From Helianthus annuus (lineage: Eukaryota > Streptophyta > Magnoliopsida > Asterales > Asteraceae): DNA of 64,000 nucleotides. A model generated the notes under the pieces. The model was not told the origin of the DNA, did no database searches, and saw only the letters and a list, made by a program, of their open reading frames with translations. The DNA lies in NCBI RefSeq assembly GCF_002127325.2, contig NC_035443.2, positions 30,865,930 to 30,929,929 of the forward strand. The letters run 5' to 3'. Shown piece by piece: positions 50,825 to 62,201 of this stretch (position 1 is the stretch's first letter; every line of letters begins with the position of its first letter). Made by a program: the position numbers and the translations under genes.

Positions 50825-52877
50825 TGATGATGATGATGATAATTTGTAAAGTATGTAGTGTACGGTTTATGGTCTTGATTATAGTTTAAGCTGATTATAT
50901 TTCAGTAGGTTTTTTTTTTTTGTTTTTTTTTAGGGGGGGGGGGGGGGATTGATTGAATTGTGGAGATTTAATGTGGTTGACTAAAGTGATGAATTTGGGT
51001 TATGTGTGGTTTGTAGATTAGTAAACTGTTTGTAAATAGTTATAGAATAGGTGTGAGAGTGGATTGATTTTTATCTGACTAATTGTGGTTCGGTTTTAGT
51101 GCTGACGGGTCAATCGTGGATTCGGATGGACATAATGAATCTAGGTCAAAGAAACGGTAATCATTTCTTTCTTCTTAAGTTTGTACGCGTGTGTGTTTTT
51201 ATGGATGGTTTGTGAAATTTGAAAGCACATTTTTTTGGTTGAATGTGTGAACCTTGATTTTAGAAAGCACTCATGAGGCGTGAGACGATCGCTTTTTAAA
51301 CGCCTTGCAGCGCCTTACGCTTTTTAAAACCAAGGTGTGAATAATATTCTTTTGTAGCGTTACATATGAAATTTTCTTGGCTGTTTGACTCATGTACAAC
51401 AGGGGAAGGGCTGAATCTTGCAGTGGTACAAGTAGCAAAGCATGTCGAGAGAAATTGAGGAGGGATAAGCTAAACGACAAGTATATTATTATCTGTTACA
51501 GCCTTTTTTCTATTATTTTCTATTTATCTTTTTATGTTTTGGCACTTACATTATGCCATGTGCTTAGGTTTGTTGAACTGGCATCAATTCTTGATCCGGG
51601 AAGGCCCCCTAAAATCGATAAAGCTGCTATTTTGGTTGATGCTGTCCGCGTAGTGACCCAATTACGAAAAGAAGCCCAGAAGCTGAAAGACTCTAGTTCA
51701 GATCTTCAGGAGAAGATTAAGGAGCTGAAGGTATTCCTGTCTGTTAGTGACTGTTACCTAGATGTGGCAATATGGGTGGCTTGGTTGACAAATTAAATGG
51801 GTAATGTGGGTCGGGTCGGGTTGACCCAAAACACGATTTGTCTATAAGTTTTACTTTTTTTAACGATTATGCATGTGGAGGCACACAAATATGTACCTGG
51901 TTTCGCTTATACCAAATTGAGCTTAAAAATAAAGAATGATGAAAACGCAATAAAAATCTTGAAAAGACTAAAATACCCTTGGTTACCTTGTCCGTTCCGT
52001 GAATTAAAAACCTATCAATTTGTCAAAATATTTTAGGGCGTTTTTGTCACACATGTTTTTTGCCGGATTTGGTTCAAACTTCAAAAGGGTAAATCGCTTT
52101 TTACGTCCTTTAAGTTTCAGCAAAATTTCAGGCGCTGTTCTTTAACTAACAAAATTACAACGGATGTCTCTTATGTTTTAATTTCTTTACAGCAGCAGAT
52201 GCCCTTTATGTTTTAATTTTTTTTACAGCGATGTACTTTATTTTTGTAATCTTTTTAGGGAGAAAGGACACCTCCTGTAAAGAAATTAGAACATATAAAG
52301 GATATCCGCTGTAATTTTGTTAGCTAAAGGACAACGCCTGAAATTTTGCTGAAACTTAAAGGACGTAAAGTGCAATTTACCCAAACAAAACTGAATAGTC
52401 TGAATAGGCCAATTCATGATTGGGCGGTTTAGACTAGTTTTGACATATGGGATTTAATGCATTTTGGGCTACTTTCGAACACATTTTCTCGTAAACTACT
52501 TTTTTTAACCCGTTAAGAGATAAAACAATTTGAATTTGACCCATTTTGGAGAAACCGAAGAACTTGTCTGTTTTCATGCTGCTTTTGGTTTTGACTTGTG
52601 ATAGGCTGAGAAAAACGAACTTCGTGACGAGAAACAAAGACTGAAGATGGAGAAAGAGAAGCTTGAGCAGCAAGTAAACTCTATGAACCCACAACCTACT
52701 TTCATGGCTCCTCCACCCGCAATGCCTGCCGCTTATGCTGCTGCCGCTGGTCACGTTGGAAATAAGTTGGTTCCAGTCATCAGTTACCCAGGAATGGGAA
52801 TGGCCATGTGGCAGTTCATGCCCCCTGCTGCGGTCGACACCTCACAGGATCACGTGCTCCATCCGCCAGTCGCTTAA
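50193..52877 (+). CDS. ILR3: bHLH subgroup IVc transcription factor, ILR3/bHLH115-like
   Basis: Five exons: 50193-50344, 51100-51156, 51403-51480, 51568-51730, 52605-52877; 723 nt, 240 aa (Arabidopsis ILR3 is 234). All introns are GT/AG and in frame. It starts MVSPENNTNWI. A basic region KACREKLRRDKLNDK (about 81-95) leads into helix-loop-helix (FVELASILDPGRPPKIDKAA, VDAVRVVTQLR), then a leucine-zipper-like helix (about 135-175). The C-terminus MAMWQFMPPAAVDTSQDHVL ending PPVA is the conserved IVc tail. Like its family it lacks the usual first His of the basic region. Subgroup IVc proteins activate Ib bHLH iron-deficiency genes and are turned over by BTS-type ligases through the C-terminus (family knowledge). 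ILR3 versus bHLH115 is not separated. Confidence 0.94.
50477..50766. mobile_element. MITE-like element in bHLH intron 1
   Basis: Same family and orientation as 14036-14396 in the kinesin gene. Shared words include GTGGGATTTTATATGTAAT, TGACATGTTTTAACACC and GGACCGGATTTGACCG. Ends in TGATTTTTACAACCAT. Confidence 0.75.
50767..50842. repeat. (AAT)n(GAT)n microsatellite in bHLH intron 1
   Basis: About 18 AAT units followed by six GAT units, directly abutting the MITE-like element. Confidence 0.95.
52087..52382. mobile_element. 296-bp foldback MITE in bHLH intron 4
   Basis: The ends GGGTAAATCGCTTTTTACGTCC and GGACGTAAAGTGCAATTTACCC are inverted copies. The arms pair for about 120 bp through TTTCAGCAAAATTTCAGGCG. 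Confidence 0.8.
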
Positions 52878-53914
52878 TTCAGTGATCGCTGGATGTGCAA
52901 TCGGTTTGTCATTAATCTTATAATCTATGACTGTTAGGTTTGTGTTTGTGTAAGTGTAACTATGCTCAAATTTGGAATTGTACTCTTCATGTTATACTTT
53001 TGGCATGTATATGAAGTTAAACCAACTGTTAATGTGTGTGATTTTTGTTAGTTTTTTGGGTTATGAGCATAATCATGCCATCACGATCGATTAGAATTTC
53101 TTTAACAACTTGCACTCAGACTTTTCGATGATACGCCCCTTAGAAGAAAAAGGCTCTACAGTTAGATGCTAATAGACTAACACTATTACCCGATTCTGCA
53201 CTTACTTAAGTGGCCAATAAAGTTGGAATCCCACCATATTAGTTGTCGATATTTGGTTGAATATCATTGCCTTTATTGATCCAATAATATTGGAGAAACT
53301 ATAGATAGTGTTTCGTGTTCTACTAGGGGTGGCCACTGGCTAGTTGAATTGATGAACCCTAACACGACCCATATATTTGTGTGTCAGAGGCATCGATCCT
53401 AACCCAAACATTTTATAATTGTTTAACTCGAATTGTTTAACTTGAACACCATTTGAATGGCAAGGAATCTCACGTGTAAACCCACCCTGGTCGGGGCTAT
53501 GTCCAAGGCCGACTCCTCGACCCCTAGACCAAGTTCTCAGGACTCGAACACCATCCTTTTAACCCATTTATGTAATGACTCAAACGGGTTGACAGGTCAT
53601 AATGAAGTTTTGAGCGTGTTAAACGGGTTGTTGGGCTGTAATACATGGGTTAAATGTAGTAAACGGGCCGGCCTTCCGACCTTGTAAAAAAATCTACTTT
53701 TAAACGGGTTGTTGGGTTGAATTGTTTGTCCTGGTTATTAAACGAGTTATATATAACAACTCAAAACCTAATTGTTTTCGTGTTTTGTCAGACAGAATGA
53801 CAAGAAAGATCATGAAAGAATTTTATGGATATACAAAACATACAAAACCTCATGGGTATGATGATACACATGGCAATATACCAAAAAAAATGTAGTGTGA
53901 TTGTTGTATCCTTT
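52878..53914. other. Intergenic between the convergent bHLH and GAUT genes
   Basis: Contains both 3' ends. About 53320-53740 has dispersed ACGGGTTG words and looks like a decayed repeat; the plus-strand 76-codon frame at 53457 is not gene-like. Confidence 0.45.
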
Positions 53915-56140
53915 CTAAGCTGCTGTAATGTGGCATGACTTGATAAACTTATCTGAGTAATTGACATACTTTGTCCATAGTTTCTTTAGCTCCGGAAACG
54001 CTATATCTAACCACGGTTTTGCTCGACCGTTAAAATGAATAACCGCCGCTCGTTCAACATCCACTGCACTTGTATTTTCTTGGTACCCGAGCCCCAACAT
54101 ATGCCAAAACGGGTCGATAACATGCACATGACCATGAAACGCTATCAAACCAGGAGGTAAAGTTCCTAGCTGCCACAAACTCAGATCCGACTTCAAGTTC
54201 TGCATGAGATCAAACAAACGGTTAACTTGTGTGTGTTGTGTAGTGTGTTTTTGTGAGTTTTCTTGGTAGATCACTTACCTCTTCAAGCCAGTAATGGTAA
54301 TTCTCACTTATGTTAGTTTTTCTCCAGGCTTCAAGATCAAATATGTTCATGCCATAAGCCCAAGCACATTCATTTGGATCGAAGTTCTTCGATATTAATG
54401 GGTGAGAAAAGTTTAAGTAGCTCTTGAACCGCTTTGACATTACAAATTTATCGCTCCCTCTACACGTTTCAACGGCTCCGTTCACTTTTCCGTTCATGTC
54501 GATCTCCCATAGAGGTGATAAATCAGATTGAACCACAAGGTCGTCGTCTAGGAACACGACCTTGTTAAGACTCGGAAACATCTGCAAAGATGAGTGTAAG
54601 GAGAACGAAGAGGGTATAATGGTCAAATTATAAATTGTATATGAGTCTATGACTTACCTGTGGAAGATAAATTCGCACATGGTTCATAAGTGAGTTGTAC
54701 TTGGGACTCATAGCTTGCAACTTAGAAGCAATGACATGCAGTTTCTCGGTGTTATTAGCCACAATCGCCGATGACCCACCTCTAAACTGAGCCCGAGCCT
54801 TTTGATCCTTCTCCATAGCCTCCAAAACCGGGACCTTTCCCTTTGCAAACCAATCAAAATGGTGCAACGCCTTGACCTCAATCACTGCGGGTGCTAAACG
54901 GTGCAAAGAAAACCATGCTTGCATTGGGGAGTAAGTTTTTCTGTCAGTGATTATATGAAGAACCACCATTTCGGGTCTTAACGAGTTGTAAACAAGAGAT
55001 GTTGCTACAACCGATGCTGCAAGAACGTTATCTGATGCAAGAACAAAGTGGAAGTAGGAGTTGTTAACGAGGGTCGGGACAAGCTCTGGCACAGGGAGTT
55101 GGAGGCGTGCGGCGGCATTGTTGGCGTGCTCGTGGGCTAGCCGGAGGGCTAGACAGTGGAGGTTTTTCGGTATGCTACTGGATGCCACGTGGCGGTAGAG
55201 GTATTCTTGGATTTTAGCTGTTCTAGTCCTTTGTTCAAGAAGTGTTATCTAAGAAAAGAAAAATAAAACATGTTTGTCAGAAGAAAGAAAGATTTGATAC
55301 CACTTACTCTATCTGCCTTTCAAAAAAAAAAAAAAAAAAAAAAAACTTAATCTAGCTTAACGGGCCTAGGACCGGGCTCAAGGAAACTATTAAGGACCGA
55401 GTAGATGTTCCATGGCTAACTAAACTTTTTGGGCTTTATTGGACCAGTGCTGGGCCCAACATGATACTTTTTTAAAGCAACCTATTTTGACCCGAACCTT
55501 TTTTTACTTGACCCGTTTTGACCCGTTATCTAGATTGACCCCACTGTAGAGGATACCATGTTTTTAAGCTTGATGGCAAAGGTCTTTGCATCTGGTCTAT
55601 TGCTGCCTTTCATACTAGTAACAAATTCTTCTAAAGTTTGAGGGATATTTGGCCCTCCAACTATCTCATCATGGCTGGATGGCTCTTCCAAGACTTGATA
55701 TATTACTTGTGGTACCTTGCAGAAACCAAATGAACATTTTAGTCCCTAAACTTTTAGAATTCATATGACATAACATGGAGGTGTTAGCATCTTACAGCTG
55801 AAGCTGACTGAAGGTTTCTTCCCCTTAATACAGCGGGTGATAGCTTCTTCCCCAAGCAACCTGCAAGACATTTAGGAACAACGGGCTTAGCGTGTGCTTG
55901 ACCGTATGTTAGAAAAGGGAAATACGTACCAATGGTGGAGCATTTGGTTTGATCATCAATGATGTCAACCGAGCTTAAAACATAGATGAATCGCATAAGG
56001 AAAGTGAACAACAAGAGTGAATAGAAAAGTGTCTTGTAAGACAATTTTCGAGACCCGACTTTAACTTTTATGAACTCCCTCACACCTTTCCCAGTCATCA
56101 CCGTAACATGTCGTAAACTTGGAGATATATGTAACTGCAT
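53915..56140 (-). CDS. GAUT12: Galacturonosyltransferase 12-like (IRX8), GT8 family
   Basis: Six exons on the minus strand: 56140-55930, 55860-55796, 55715-55557, 55248-54658, 54581-54279, 54199-53915; 1614 nt, 537 aa (Arabidopsis IRX8 is 535). Type II Golgi membrane topology: a short basic N-terminus MQLHISPSLRHVTV, a signal anchor at about 37-57, then a stem and the GT8 domain. Key motifs are intact: the DxD-type VVFLDDDLVV (D354-D356), CAWAYGMNIFDLEAW, and HFNGRAKPW (498-506, metal/UDP binding). The N-terminus and IPQTL stem match GAUT12 better than GAUT13/14. The family transfers galacturonate; IRX8 is needed for the xylan reducing-end sequence and secondary walls in xylem (established). 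Small exons 2 and 3 were placed by homology and GT/AG sites, so ±1 errors are possible. Confidence 0.95.
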
Positions 56141-56362
56141 TTTGATCAAACTATACAAAACAAGAAACCGAGCCCCCGAGCTTCAAAGAGTTCACAACAA
56201 GCACCTTTTGGTTCGGGTTGGGCTACGGGTTGGGTTGGATTTTGTGGTGATATATACTACAAATGTGTGTTTGGGTAGATAGTGTGGAAAGTGTTTGTGG
56301 AGATGCTAGGAGGGGTATGCCTTATGCCTATGTTCATTGTTGTTGAGAGTTTCCCATCTTGC

Positions 56363-56370
56363 ACCTAACC
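56363..56370 (-). promoter_or_regulatory. Candidate MYB46/SMRE site upstream of the GAUT12-like gene
   Basis: The minus strand reads GTTAGGTG; the plus strand, ACCTAAC. This fits both the M46RE 8-mer and the SMRE consensus ACC(A/T)A(A/C)(T/C) used by MYB46/MYB83. It lies about 225 bp upstream of the start codon. IRX8 is a known member of the secondary-wall regulon, so the site is plausible but unproven. Confidence 0.45.
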
Positions 56371-56398
56371 TTTACCTTGCTTAAGGTTTAGTATAGTG

Positions 56399-56416
56399 TC
56401 TCTCTCTCTCTCTCTA
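56399..56416. repeat. (CT)n run in the GAUT12-like promoter region
   Basis: About nine CT units, about 260 bp upstream of the start codon, next to AT-rich sequence. Confidence 0.85.
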
Positions 56417-56645
56417 TTATATATGTATATATTATATTATTTTATATTCCTTTGAACTTGAAACAAGAGGTTGGACAGAAACTAAGCGACAAGAAAACCT
56501 TAGCCATAACGAAAATAAGAATTAAAATAATATATTTATGTCTAAAGTTAAAGAAATCCAGATTCATTCTCGATAATAGAAGTGAATTTAACAGAATATT
56601 TACTATAATATATAGACATACATATATAGGGGTCAGTACGACTGG

Positions 56646-56926
56646 CCTTAACGTACAATACGTACACGATTAGAAATACCCACGTTATAAACCTCAAAAG
56701 ACGAAAACCCGCATGTTGTATTTATGAAACCCGGACTTCCACAAACTCGGAAGCCAAAAAAATACAAAATCCGCATGTTATAGTTATCAAAACCCGCATG
56801 TTATATTTACCAAACCCAGACTTCACAAACTCGGAAGCCAAATTGTACAAAATCCACATGTTATATCACTCAATCCGCCTGTTATATATTAATCGCGTAC
56901 GCATCGTACGTTAAGAATATTGTACA
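56646..56926. mobile_element. Foldback MITE with internal CCGCATGTTATA repeats
   Basis: The ends CTTAACGTACAATACGTACACGATTA and the inverted TAATCGCGTACGCATCGTACGTTAAG pair with few mismatches. The interior has about five CC(C/G)CATGTTATA-like units and a duplicated CCCGGACTTC...CAAACTCGGAAGCC block. Confidence 0.7.
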
Positions 56927-57871
56927 ATATACTTTCTCTCTGTGTATATATATTCTGTGATGTATTATTTAACTGAGGTACGTCACGTATAAAGAATAAA
57001 AAAAGAGTGAGATGTTTGGTGATGATTTGGCTTTCAAGTTATTTACCATCCAAATAATTTAAGTTGAAAAGCGAACATGTGTTATTCTATTTTTAGTTGA
57101 TGTAACGCCTCTTCCAACTAGAAAAGGACGCTTTAATAATATATGTTGACTATCAATCAGTAGAGGAATGTGATGTTGAAGCCCCAACATTAGTTATTCA
57201 GCATGATCCAGGGTTGTTAAATGGGATTTGTTTGTGGGTTGACGGTTTAAACCATATAGAACTCAAAATCGTATTTGACACATGAACTTGTTCTGTTTAA
57301 CTTGATATTTTTATATTATTGTTCTACATATTATTATTATTCTAAAATTATAAATTAAAAATAAAAGGTATGAATGTATATAAACCAATTACGTTTGATC
57401 AAAACCGATGCTTATTATTTTAAATTTAATTTTTAAACTTTTGGCATAATACAAAATCAGTCTTAGTTATGACATAATATATTTTTTCAAGAATTTATAA
57501 AAGAGACGGATTAAACATGCTAACCCGTAAACCCATATAATTGACCTGAACATGGCTTATTTACCTTCATGTGCTTGTGAGTTTGACCAAAAAATAATCC
57601 AAACCTCTTGGACTAATCTCAAACCTATAAATTCTATATCAGAATTATGTAATATGTAATGCTTTTTATTAGCAAAAGTTGTAATTTTTTCGTCAATTTT
57701 CCTAATGGATAGTCGTGGATATATATATTTTTTTGTTAAAATGTTTTTTTGGCAGACTTAACAGGTGGATGGTATATTTTCCAACGAATTTCCGAAAACG
57801 AATTTATGCGACTTTTTAATTATAAATAAAGTATTAGAAGACATTTTTTATTGTTTACAAATGTTATACAA
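56927..57871. other. AT-rich intergenic, nothing recognised
   Basis: No open frame or repeat structure I can name. Confidence 0.5.
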
Positions 57872-57912
57872 ACTAGGTTTAAAGAAGTTCGTCGCGTTGC
57901 GGCGAATTTCTT
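57872..57912 (-). mobile_element. Helitron 3' terminus (minus strand)
   Basis: The minus strand reads a hairpin TTCGCCGC-AAC-GCGACGAA, about 12 bases, then CTAGT followed by T. The 5' end was not found; the tandem repeat at 58029-58620 probably lies inside this element. Confidence 0.6.
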
Positions 57913-58028
57913 TTGTTATTTAGTCTGTGTTTACATGTATTTTGAAATCACTACGAGCGTGTTGCGAATGGAACTGCTGATAAGAATAAAAAGAAAATGT
58001 AGAAAAAAACACTAAAAGATAATCGAAA

Positions 58029-58620
58029 GAAAATCAACCAAAAAAGTTGTATGGTAACGATGTTGTTCGTATGAAACCCGTGGTCAAAGATGGGCAAATT
58101 GTTCTGGCTCTGGGTACCGGTACCAAATTTGCCGAACCGAAAGATCTTAAGTACCAATTTTGTACTGACTTTTGGCGTTCCTGGTACCGGTTCACTACCG
58201 TTTTTTACCTTCATATACCGGTATCGTAACCGGTATTTTCGATATCAATACCGATTCTGTATGGTTGGCACCAAGCTCATCCCTACCCCTGAAACTAAAA
58301 AAATAAAAAATTAAAAGTTGAAGAAAATCAACAAAAAAAAAGTTGTACGATACCGTTGTTCGTACGGTAATCGTGATCAGGGATGAACAAATGGTACCGG
58401 GTAGCAGCACTGAATTTCCCGAACCAAAAGATTTCCAATATCAATTCGGCACCAACTTTTGGCGTTTTCTGTATTAGTGCCAGTTTTTACCTTCATGTAT
58501 TGATAACGAACAGGACCGTCCTGGTATTTTCGATACCAGTACTGGTTCAATACCGGTTGACACCAAGCTTATCCCAACCCCTGATATTAAAAAAAGGATT
58601 AAAGTTAAAAATTAAAGAAA
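58029..58620. repeat. Tandem duplication, ~292-bp unit
   Basis: Two diverged copies: one starts AGAAAATCAACCAAAAAAGTTGTATGG, the other at about 58321 starts AGAAAATCAACAAAAAAAAAGTTGTACG. Both contain GGTACCGG and TTTTGGCGTT words and a CACCAAGCT(C/T)ATCCC end. Confidence 0.75.
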
Positions 58621-58669
58621 ATAACTATTATTATAATATTAAAATCACTATTCATTTAAATTCATTTAT

Positions 58670-59043
58670 TAATATATATATTATATTATATATATTATAT
58701 TATATATTATTATATTATATATATATTATATTATATTATATTATATTATTATATAGAGAGCGGTTAACATACAAAAACCCTTATCATACTTCACGTACGT
58801 GACAATACTGACTATGAGATCAACTTATTACGCACGGATAAGTAATCGCGCAAGTATCAATTATCACGCATGGGCATCAAATTAACGTGCGTGATTTGTA
58901 CGTGTGTGCGTAATAATACACAAAAATTGCTCCCATGCGTGATTAGGTTTCCAAGTGCGTGATTTTCAAATGCACTTGCGTAATTTGGTCGCGTACGTTA
59001 TGTAGGTTAAGCCGTAATGTACATTATACTTTCTCTTATTATA
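58670..59043. other. AT-rich palindromic segment
   Basis: Dense TATATTATA repeats (58672-58755), then a region with repeated CACGTACGTGA / GTGCGTGAT words in both orientations (58780-59000), likely another decayed foldback. Confidence 0.45.
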
Positions 59044-60020
59044 TCTAATACTAATAAAAAAGTATGATTAATGCCACATGGCATTCTTATACTAAAACAA
59101 GAGCAACTTAATGCCACATGGCATTCTTTTATTCAATTTACTACTACTATTATTATTAATTAATTAATTAATACAAAACAATAAAAAAATCCTTAACAAC
59201 TTAATACTAACAAATACTTAGATAATGACTATTTACTTTTGATTTATCTAAAATATATAGTTAATTATTAGTAACTCTACTTATAATAAACAATTTCAAA
59301 TAATGTCAATGTGATAACATCTTATTCTTTAAAATGATTTTTTTACTATATGTTTAAAACATCTATTAAATAAATTATAATTTTATATTATAATAATAAA
59401 AATGGTAAAGAATGGGTTAATCCGATATTTGAAAACCAGTTTACTTCCGTGCTTTGAAAACACTTTTAATGTTATTAGACTCGTGTAATAAATGGGTTTA
59501 AGGATAGAATATCTTCATAATGATTTTGAAGCAAGTCTATACTCACCGGATGTCCTAAATGGAGTTATATTTTTAGGCTTGCCAAACCATTGATAATTAC
59601 CAAAGTTCAGTGTTCCAGTGACGTTATCAAGAAATATTGATCGAAAGAATCGTTTATGTAATGGAACTCGACTACAGGTTCTATCACTGGGTGACCAGGT
59701 TATTGAGACACTCATATTATCCGGAACTAATACTTGCACTTGAACGTTTATCCCTAGATTTCGTTTAATACCGCGAAATAGAAGGATTCCATTTAAATTG
59801 AAAAGAATACAGTTTTCTCTCGCTTTATGTTTTGTCATTACGATAAATAAAAGTATAGAACAATTTCTAAGTAAAGTTGGTGTGTTTCTCAAATAATCGG
59901 TTTTTACACATGACCAATTATTGTGTTATCTATGGTAAAAAAATTCACTTATGTAAATTTTTGAAGAGAATATAATTTATATCCTTAAACCCGTGTAGTA
60001 CACGGGTCTAATAATCTAGT
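59044..60020 (+). mobile_element. Non-autonomous Helitron (977 bp)
   Basis: 5' TC end (TCTAATACTAATAAAAAAG, followed by ATGCCACATGGCA) and 3' hairpin ACCCGTGTAGTACACGGGT, 8 bases, CTAGT. The flanking bases are A and T, the Helitron target. A 125-codon minus-strand frame at 59515-59892 is present, without a recognised domain; no Rep/helicase. The A at 59043 and T at 60021 support both ends. Confidence 0.8.
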
Positions 60021-60129
60021 TTAATATTAATAAAAGACTATAGTTAATGCCACGTGGCAATTTCTCCTTCAACTTCATAATTATATTTTTATATTTATTT
60101 AAAATATTTTGTTATCCTTATCCTTATCC

Positions 60130-60196
<67 letters not shown>

Positions 60197-60831
60197 CTCT
60201 TAATTTCAGTTTTAATATTTTATATAAAAATTTTTTGTTATCCTATTATTATTATTATTATTATTATTACTATTATTATTATTATTATTATTATTAAATC
60301 TCTCAATTTTAATTTTAATTTTAATAACATACGAAGGAATAGTATATTTTTTGTCTTTTTATCTTCTTTTTTTTTCTTTTCTTTTCTTTTTTTTGGGCAT
60401 TATGATTTTTCATTTTGTAATAAAACTTTAGTTTTTATAATCTGTGTCACAAAGGTTAAATAATTTTAGTTTTTTTATTAATTTTTGTTTTACGTTTTTT
60501 CTCGAATTTGTTCGTCGTTCATTGCTATTTAGCACAGTGTAGTCACATTTGAGCACTCATGTTTTTTTCATTCGTATTTGATGATCACATTTGGTCTTTT
60601 AAGTTTTTTTTACCCCCTCCACTTTCTAATACACATCGTTATAAATTCGACTCCTTCTACGTATTACGTCACATAAGTCACTTTGTGTTGGACATTCGTG
60701 TTTTTTTACGCTTTACCCGGTTTTGGTCATTGTTTGATGTTACTTAGTATGGTTTTACGTCCCCATCTCCTCAACGTTGATAGCACGTTTTTATGCCCAC
60801 TGGCCCGCAACGCGGGTAGGTTAAGACTAGT
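60021..60831 (+). mobile_element. Second Helitron-like element abutting the first
   Basis: The start resembles the Helitron 5' end (AATATTAATAAAAGACTATAG, ATGCCACGTGGCA) but the exact TC is missing. The end has hairpin CCCGC-AA-CGCGGG, about 12 bases, CTAGT at 60827-60831, followed by A rather than T. The interior is dominated by TTA repeats. Confidence 0.6.
60130..60296. repeat. (TTA)n microsatellites
   Basis: Two long TTA runs (about 60130-60196 and 60245-60296). The poly-Tyr or poly-Leu open frames here are artefacts. Confidence 0.97.
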
Positions 60832-61428
60832 ATTATTAATATTAATATTAATATTAATAATATTAATAAAAATATTAAAAAAACTATATATTTTTATAAT
60901 ATTAAAATCACTATTCATTTCAATTCATTTAGTAATATATAGTAATATATAGTAATATATAGTAACTAGCAAGATTCAATTCGCCCGTTGTCACGAGTGT
61001 GTGACGGAATTCGATAAGTATTGGGTTGGTTTGCTATGGTACCCACACGTGCTACCTGCGCTCCACGATGAGGCTTACTGATGTTAAACAAATGTAAATG
61101 GAAACATAGACGCAATGTTAAAAATAACATTTCGGTCTTTATCGGTTCGGTTCGTTACGAAATAGATACAGTACCAACACTCGGTATAGGAACGGAAAAA
61201 GAAAAAAGTGTTGCGATACACCCAAAAGAAGATATCTAAATGTGTTATTTTTACATAAATCGAAAACCATAAAAACGAATACCAGTAACGATTCTGATGA
61301 TAGTACTCATACAAATACTGATGCTCGATGAGAATCGACGTCGTACCATTATTGTTATAATTATAAAACAACAAATAATGTTTTTCATCGATCGTTTTAA
61401 TAGTTGCATAATGTAATGCACACTTTTT
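60832..61428. other. AT-rich intergenic
   Basis: (ATTAAT)n and TATAGTAA repeats to about 60965. About 61120-61340 has words similar to the 58.1-kb tandem repeat (GGTTCGGTTCG, CGAATACCAGTAACG). No gene. Confidence 0.45.
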
Positions 61429-61751
61429 TGTGAGGACCGTGTTCGGTTCTTGAACGCTCCGATCGGAATTTAGAATCTACTTGCAAGTGCGGAATCCATG
61501 AAATAGATTGAGATAATCACTGAGAGACCGTGCAAAGATTGTTTCATTGATGTAGAAAGAAGTTACAATGCCTGGAAACAATTCGACCAAGTTTCCCCTC
61601 TGTTTGCCAAAAGTTGTTTAAAACAAGACCCCAATACCCATATATATAGACAACATGCCTTCGTACGAACCTGCCTAGTGACTTCGTACGAACCGGGTGT
61701 GGGTTGTGACTTCGTACGAACTGACTAATATGTCTGTTGAAATATACACAA
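61429..61751 (-). mobile_element. Copia-type LTR, minus strand
   Basis: Read on the minus strand: TGTGTATATTTCAAC...then three CTTCGTACGAAC-type palindromes, a TATA box TATATATATGGG (61639-61650), and an end ...CCTCACA. A purine-rich tract on the minus strand follows on the right (61752-61790), as expected of a PPT next to a 3' LTR. The interior is cut off by the next LTR. Confidence 0.5.
61659..61721. repeat. Three CTTCGTACGAAC motifs
   Basis: Exact 12-bp copies at 61659-61670, 61682-61693 and 61710-61721, each containing the perfect palindrome TTCGTACGAA, spaced 23 and 28 bp. They lie just upstream, on the minus strand, of the TATA box. Confidence 0.85.
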
Positions 61752-61825
61752 TATCCTTTTCTTTTCAATTCAATATTTTCCTTCTTTGTGCCTATCAATT
61801 TAATCAATCCTTTCCTTTTTTTGCA

Positions 61826-62189
61826 TGTTACCGTTGCTGTTTTATGGGCTTTTGAGAGCTGCTGGGCTGTTTTCTTTGGGCCGCTTGTGCTTAGGGCTGA
61901 AGCCCTTGCTCGTTAAAAGGGGACGCTAGCTTGAGTTCAAGACAACAACAACATTGACAGCCATATCATTGCAGGCTTATCTTTCTCATTCAGAACCTTC
62001 TAGTCTGGTTCTTTCTTTCAGTCGTCTGGAGATCGTTTTTGGTCTTGGTTCTGTAACAGATCATTCTTGATCTGGGTTGTTTGTTTAAGCCGGTAATTTT
62101 GCCGGTTTCTGTTCTGTAATCTCTGGATTCAAGCACGCCGACTGGTGTTGTAATAAAGTCTTTGTGTTCTTGATATCTTGTTGTTGACG
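61826..62189 (+). mobile_element. 5' LTR of plus-strand Ty1/copia element (approximate)
   Basis: Begins at or near TGTTACCGTTGC and ends just before the PBS. TGTAATAAAGTC near the 3' part resembles a polyadenylation signal. The left edge is a guess because the 3' LTR is beyond the window. Confidence 0.45.
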
Positions 62190-62201
62190 TGGTATCAGAG
62201 C
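62190..62201 (+). promoter_or_regulatory. Primer-binding site of Ty1/copia element
   Basis: TGGTATCAGAGC, initiator tRNA-Met type, as in the three other elements with a visible PBS. Confidence 0.85.

Noticed and set aside
60047..60463. 138-codon poly-Tyr/poly-Ile open frame
   Set aside because: It simply translates (TTA)n microsatellites inside a Helitron-like element.
61659..61721. CRISPR-like repeat-spacer pattern
   Set aside because: Only three short palindromes with non-unique spacing in a plant LTR; no cas genes and a eukaryotic context.
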